From the NCBI RefSeq assembly GCF_900101435.1, contig NZ_FMZH01000005.1, positions 372,001-436,000 of the forward strand: DNA of 64,000 bases. Reading direction: 5' to 3'. A program made the translations under genes and the position numbers. Below the pieces are notes generated by a model. It was not told the origin of the DNA. It saw nothing but the letters and a program-made list of their open reading frames with translations, and searched no databases. Shown here piece by piece: positions 59,990 to 64,000 of the stretch (position 1 is its first letter; each line of letters begins with the position of its first letter). Source of the stretch: Pedobacter soli. GTDB taxonomy: Bacteria; Bacteroidota; Bacteroidia; Sphingobacteriales; Sphingobacteriaceae.

Positions 59990-62747
59990 CTTGATCTGTA
60001 TAAATTTTCTCTGGCCCGTACCAGATATCCTCTTTTAGTAATTCAAATTCTTTCTTTGCTTTTACATCCACTTTCTTGTCCGAAATTTCCTCCCATTCTG
60101 GGTTGCGTACCGTTTTTTTCCTACGCACTAACGCAGAATAAACTTCTATTTCGGCTTTCATCCCTGTAAATTTTACTTGTACTGTTTTAAATATCCCACC
60201 TTTATCTGCATCCCAGTTTTCGGTATATTCTACTCCACCACCAATGGATGCTTTAGCCTTAAAAGTTTCGACCGTTTCCTCCGTTGTTCCAGCAGCCCCG
60301 GTGACCGTAGCAATAACTGTTCCTTCATAATCTACACCTGCTTCCAAAGAGGCGTTTACCTTAACTTTGAGTTCACGTTTCAGGCCTGAATCCCAACCAT
60401 CAACACTATGGTATCCAATAGATACTTCTCCGGCAATCTCTGCATTCAGTTTAAAATTGAAATAAATATCCAAGCCTTTTACAGCATATTCTAAGGCTGC
60501 AATTATCCATTCTATAGCCGTTCCGATTGCACCGGTTAATTTTGGAAGAACCGATACCAAATCTACAGTAATGCCTATTCCTACAAAAGGTTTTAAAGCT
60601 ACCCCACCCTCTATTCTTGTACCAACTTTACCTTTGTTCTTATCTAATTTTGCAAGTGCATGCTTCCATTTTATGGCAATGCCCACATTTGGAGGATCTA
60701 TATTAAATTCAAAGGTGCGGATAGAGCCCGTCCTAATTGCTGCAGACCCTCTATTCTCGTTTCCTCTCCCATCAAAAGCTTCTAAGCCGCTGTAAACAGC
60801 ATTAAAAGTGCCGACTACCTTTTTAATGGCATGTTCAATTTTATAGCCAGCTTCAAATTCGGTGCCACTTGTTACCGCCTTTAAAGTAAAATCCACGCCT
60901 ACTTTTTCTTCTGTTTTTGCCTCTGCCTCTAATTGTCTGTTTACATACCTAAAATTAAAATTGTTGTGGTAACCTCTTAAATCCTGTCGGGTTGAAGTAA
61001 ATTTTAAGGTTATCTTGCGTGTGCCAGGAATTGCAATCAGGGCAGCCAACTCCCATTCCATATCCGGAAAAACCCGAACTTTAACTAACTGATTTGGATA
61101 ACGGCAGGTGCTTACCGGTAGATAATAACTTTGGGATTTAGCCTCATCCAAAATAAAATAATTGAAAACCCATAGGGTATTTAATTTCTGATTAGCCTGT
61201 GTTGACACCATACTTTGAGCCTTTTCTAAAAATGTTTTATTGTAAACATATTTTAGCATCAGTACGGCTTCGTCATCCCCATTGAATTTATAATCCCTGT
61301 TTAACTGCCATTCCTGTGTTTCGCTTACATCATTTGATAGACCTCTTTTGGTATCTGGTTGTACGTCATAATCGCCTTTCTGGCTCATATCGGGCATTGT
61401 AACAAATACCCCGTTCTCCAACCTTAATGCGGGCATAACTCTCCCAATCTGGAAAAGATTTTTTTGCTCACTGTGCTTTTCTCCTGTCTGCAATAAAACC
61501 CCATTGCACAAAACACCTTTGGTTGTGAGTTTACCAACTTTTATACTGATATTTTTTCTATTATCGCCTGCAATAATATCAAAAGTTTGTGCCGTATTGT
61601 CAATTGGTTTATCTTTTCCGTCTTCATCAAAAATAACAACTTCAGCATCATCACTTTTTACAGTTATAGTAGAAAAACCACAGGGATCAAATTCTTTATG
61701 AGTATAGCGAACATCACCAATATATTGTACCTGATTTACTTTCTGTGCTTCGATCCTTTTGAGATAACTGTCCATTAGCTCTTCAGAAACCATAAAACGA
61801 CTGGAAATAGAGTCCTTTTTATCAATATCCTGAATCTTTAATAATTTCGTATCATAATTGATAAGATCGGTTGTTGGATTATCGGCGTAATTTTTAAAAT
61901 CTACCCTTTCCTCTTTTTTATTTGTTCCATAAATTAGTCCAGGTTCTGTGTAAACCCGATAAACTTCTACCGCAACCGTAAAATTCTTCTTTCTGTTTTC
62001 CCCCTTTTTCCAATCTATATTTATGTTGAAGTTATGCCGGAAATAGGTATTCCAGTTACTATCAGATTCACGCGTTGACAGATCCTGAACAATTACTTTG
62101 TCCCAAAGGTTTTTCTCTTCAAAATCCTTGGTTTTGCTTAGTCCTTTGGCTTCGTTTTCTTCAAGCAGGTATACTTTTGCTTTATACTTATTTTTTTTAT
62201 CCAGATTATAACCATGGAACATAATGGTAAGGTTAGCACTTTGTCCATAGCGCTTAATATCTTCACTTTGATGGAAGTAAGCGTAATCTATCTTAGGAGC
62301 AGAAACAGGTATAATGTAAAAGTAGAATCCTGTTCCCGGGCTTTCACTGAATAATTCTACCCGTTGTTTAAATCCATAATAGTAACTTTCTCCATTGGAA
62401 TTAAATAATATACTTTTTCCTACTTTATATTTTGTTCCAAGTGCGTATTTATTAACAGGAATTGTTCCTCCACTTAATGGCCCCCAGAGGTTTTCTGTTA
62501 TGTTTTCCTGTTTCGCATTTTGGAAGCTTTTAAAAAATTCGTCATAAATAAAAGCCCATCTTGCATTTTCGATAGTGTGTTTTGGATTGGTTGTTTTAGC
62601 TCCAACACAACGCTCATCAAGAACAAACTCATTAGTATCTTTCAAATAAAGTGGATAGCAACCTCCCTTTGGAACAGTTTCGAGCTTATTGTTTGTACGC
62701 CAGTAACAAAACTGCAATCCCCGTTTATCTTCTATTTTATCTGACAT
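59970..62747 (-). CDS. 925-residue protein, candidate T6SS cargo effector, unrecognised
   Basis: No signal peptide and no known domain that I can name. Residues 1-330 are strand rich with an ENARWAFIYDEFFKSF region. A Cys-containing segment sits at HKEFDPCGFSTITVKSDD. Residues ~600-880 form a distinct Gly/Ala/Val-rich, alternating pattern (EFEAGYKIEHAIKKVVGTF, KVGTRIEGGVALKPFVGIGI, EIAGEVSIGYHSVDGWDSGL, KVKVNASLEAGVDYEGTVIA) that resembles beta-hairpin pore or barrel strands, with a 30-residue hydrophobic stretch around LTGAIGTAIEWIIAALEYAV. The ending is charged (TDQDEKKTK). It follows the PAAR-like gene after 2 bp and overlaps the lipoprotein gene. A pore-forming effector is my guess, not shown. 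Confidence 0.6.
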   Translation of the reverse strand: MSDKIEDKRGLQFCYWRTNNKLETVPKGGCYPLYLKDTNEFVLDERCVGAKTTNPKHTIENARWAFIYDEFFKSFQNAKQENITENLWGPLSGGTIPVNKYALGTKYKVGKSILFNSNGESYYYGFKQRVELFSESPGTGFYFYIIPVSAPKIDYAYFHQSEDIKRYGQSANLTIMFHGYNLDKKNKYKAKVYLLEENEAKGLSKTKDFEEKNLWDKVIVQDLSTRESDSNWNTYFRHNFNINIDWKKGENRKKNFTVAVEVYRVYTEPGLIYGTNKKEERVDFKNYADNPTTDLINYDTKLLKIQDIDKKDSISSRFMVSEELMDSYLKRIEAQKVNQVQYIGDVRYTHKEFDPCGFSTITVKSDDAEVVIFDEDGKDKPIDNTAQTFDIIAGDNRKNISIKVGKLTTKGVLCNGVLLQTGEKHSEQKNLFQIGRVMPALRLENGVFVTMPDMSQKGDYDVQPDTKRGLSNDVSETQEWQLNRDYKFNGDDEAVLMLKYVYNKTFLEKAQSMVSTQANQKLNTLWVFNYFILDEAKSQSYYLPVSTCRYPNQLVKVRVFPDMEWELAALIAIPGTRKITLKFTSTRQDLRGYHNNFNFRYVNRQLEAEAKTEEKVGVDFTLKAVTSGTEFEAGYKIEHAIKKVVGTFNAVYSGLEAFDGRGNENRGSAAIRTGSIRTFEFNIDPPNVGIAIKWKHALAKLDKNKGKVGTRIEGGVALKPFVGIGITVDLVSVLPKLTGAIGTAIEWIIAALEYAVKGLDIYFNFKLNAEIAGEVSIGYHSVDGWDSGLKRELKVKVNASLEAGVDYEGTVIATVTGAAGTTEETVETFKAKASIGGGVEYTENWDADKGGIFKTVQVKFTGMKAEIEVYSALVRRKKTVRNPEWEEISDKKVDVKAKKEFELLKEDIWYGPEKIYTDQDEKKTK

Positions 62748-62749
62748 GA

Positions 62750-63235
62750 TTATTTGGCATTTAAAAATTCATAAAAATCAGCCTTTTCAAGCTCCTTCAT
62801 ATTCACCAACGGATTAATCTGTGCCTGCTGTTCTTCATCAGCATTATCGATATTCTGCTGAGATGGTTGCCCTTTCTGCCCAGTTTTAGCAAACAAAATG
62901 CAAGGTGAACCGCTAATGGTACAAACGCCTTTGCTATCTTCAACCAAAACCTGCCCATTGTTAATTAAAACCATTTCTTTGTACATCTCTTTCCACTCGG
63001 TTAGTGCGGGTACACAGGGTTTAAAACCTCCGGGAGTGGGCTGTAGCTTGCATTGACCGAAAGTGTTTTTCTCAAAGGTCATCCCAATATCTACATGCGA
63101 GGCAATTAATTTTTGAGCCCCGTCTTTATCATTAACGTAATGCTTTTGCTGAGTGAGTACTTTTAGCTTATCTGTTGTGGTACCAAACTGGCATTGGCAG
63201 GTGGCGCCTTGTACAATAATTTCTTTCTGTGCCAT
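62750..63235 (-). CDS. DUF4280 (PAAR-like) protein, T6SS tip component
   Basis: A 161-residue protein matching DUF4280: GATCQCQFGTTTDKLKVL with its cysteine pair at the N-terminus, LIASHVDIGMTFEKNTFGQC, PGGFKPCVPALTEWKEM, and GVCTISGSPCILFAKTGQKG with further cysteines. In Bacteroidota such proteins replace canonical PAAR proteins at the spike tip of T6SS and carry effectors. The C-terminal ~40 residues (GQPSQQNIDNADEEQQAQIN) are a polar tail that could link to cargo. It has an unusually good ribosome site (GGAGG, 6 nt before the ATG), rare in this window, and sits 2 bp upstream of the 925-residue gene. Confidence 0.8.
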   Translation of the reverse strand: MAQKEIIVQGATCQCQFGTTTDKLKVLTQQKHYVNDKDGAQKLIASHVDIGMTFEKNTFGQCKLQPTPGGFKPCVPALTEWKEMYKEMVLINNGQVLVEDSKGVCTISGSPCILFAKTGQKGQPSQQNIDNADEEQQAQINPLVNMKELEKADFYEFLNAK

Positions 63236-63248
63236 AAATCCTCCTTCA

Positions 63249-64000
63249 TTAACCTAATACCCGGGTCCAAAATCCTTTTTTCTTTTCAACAGGAACAGGA
63301 TCGCTTCCTTCATTTTTATGTAAACCTGGATTGGCTGCCTGAACGCTGCTTTCAATTTCGTAAGCCGTGAACTGTATTTGTTTTACTGCAATTTCGTTTG
63401 GGTCTTTCTTTTTGTACAGCTTCCAATCAACCCGGGCATGTTTAAGCAAACCTCCATCGCGATCCAAATCACAAATCGCATTTAATTTCATTTTAAATGC
63501 TCCCTCTTGATTTAAAAGCGCAGCCTGCTCTGCTGTAGTCTCGCTTTCTGAATGAAAATTCACTTTAAATGTTCCATAATCTGTATAATAGGGCGCTACT
63601 GATTGTATGCCTTCAAATGTGACATTTTTATAAGCGATAACCGGAAAGCTAAAACTTATTTGCTGCGATAAATCAGGTTGATACTTTAAAAATTGAGGGT
63701 GAAAAAAAATATTCCAGAACATATCAACCCTGAGTGCATTTTGCAGTTCATACCGGTCTGCAATCTTATTCTCCATTTTTGATAAAAACAGTTCGGCATA
63801 CCGACCTTCATATTTATCACCAATTTTTTCGGCTACCTGCTCCCATCGCTTTAATATCTCGCTGTGGTTTACAATTCCTCTAAACACCTCATTTACTGAG
63901 TTCACATCAACTTTAACAGGATAAATTGCTGCCATAGCCATACTGGCAAGCTGCTCACTTACAAAATCGGGTTCATGCCTGTCAATAAAAAGATCGCTCT
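63249..64000 (-). CDS. Unrecognised protein of the DUF4280 module, 5' end off the right edge
   Basis: An ATG at 63941 would give 230 residues (MAMAAIYPVKVDVNS), but the frame stays open to the window edge (reading in, ...FIDRHEPDFVSEQLAS just before that ATG), so the true start is probably outside. The last 230 residues have no recognised domain; they include QISFSFPVIAYKNVTFEGIQ and end in KKKGFWTRVLG. It is soluble-looking and precedes the PAAR-like gene by 13 bp, a place often taken in such clusters by a VgrG-associated or chaperone-like protein. Which of these it is cannot be told from this part. Confidence 0.55.
   Translation of the reverse strand, partial: SDLFIDRHEPDFVSEQLASMAMAAIYPVKVDVNSVNEVFRGIVNHSEILKRWEQVAEKIGDKYEGRYAELFLSKMENKIADRYELQNALRVDMFWNIFFHPQFLKYQPDLSQQISFSFPVIAYKNVTFEGIQSVAPYYTDYGTFKVNFHSESETTAEQAALLNQEGAFKMKLNAICDLDRDGGLLKHARVDWKLYKKKDPNEIAVKQIQFTAYEIESSVQAANPGLHKNEGSDPVPVEKKKGFWTRVLG

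Overview
The window looks like chromosomal DNA from a Bacteroidota, most likely a Pedobacter-like member of the Sphingobacteriaceae. The reasons are promoters of the TTTG-N17-20-TAnnTTTG type, families largely confined to Bacteroidota (DUF5687 ABC permease, DUF4280 PAAR-like protein, SusC-type plug, the RDD/SpoIIM/DUF4129/DUF4350/MoxR/DUF58 block), and very weak ribosome binding sites at most genes. There is no rRNA or tRNA gene here, so the taxonomy is inference. I saw no prophage, CRISPR array, integrase or intact insertion sequence.

Layout. 1-8 kb: 3' part of purD, then two auxiliary enzymes of unsaturated fatty acid beta-oxidation (a DECR1-like dienoyl-CoA reductase and an ECI1-like enoyl-CoA isomerase), a macroglobulin/TonB-plug surface protein, dcd, and a phosphopantetheinyl transferase-lipB pair. 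8-17 kb: an SGNH lipoprotein, a CD225-DUF2752 membrane pair, then the MoxR/DUF58 envelope operon with a divergent RDD gene. 17-31 kb: NdpA-like protein, a GNAT-MarR operon with a visible operator, TlpA, a small metal-site protein next to a ZnuD-like TonB receptor, an Old Yellow Enzyme, a GntR(YtrA)-controlled ABC operon with a visible promoter and operator, and hydrolases. 31-44 kb: mostly housekeeping genes (OmpA-like lipoprotein, DUF5687 ABC exporter, rarA, hisS, SUI1, lipid kinase, metK). metK carries a SAM-II-type riboswitch that starts right at its predicted transcription start.

44-49 kb is accessory: a double-glycine leader peptide gene, an HlyD adaptor and a C39-peptidase ABC exporter form a bacteriocin-like secretion operon; an orphan ExbD and a Cu/Zn superoxide dismutase lie upstream. 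49-57 kb: DMT transporter, an MdaB-YgiN quinone redox pair with divergent LysR, and hutU-hutH with divergent LysR. 57-64 kb is visibly A+T-rich and holds what I read as a type VI secretion (Bacteroidota subtype iii) cargo module: a DUF4280 PAAR-like tip protein, an unrecognised 925-residue candidate effector, a translationally overlapping lipoprotein, and further small unrecognised proteins. The cluster continues off the right edge, and its first gene here is open to the edge.

Intergenic DNA is rich in repeats: a 60-bp tandem array, several low-complexity 'word' repeats built from AACTG/GGTTAA/ACCGATTAA units, and at least two copies of a 100-120 bp palindromic element with CGTCATTGCGAG ends.

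All calls come from reading sequence and recalling families. No database search was run, and short-site coordinates may be off by a base or two.
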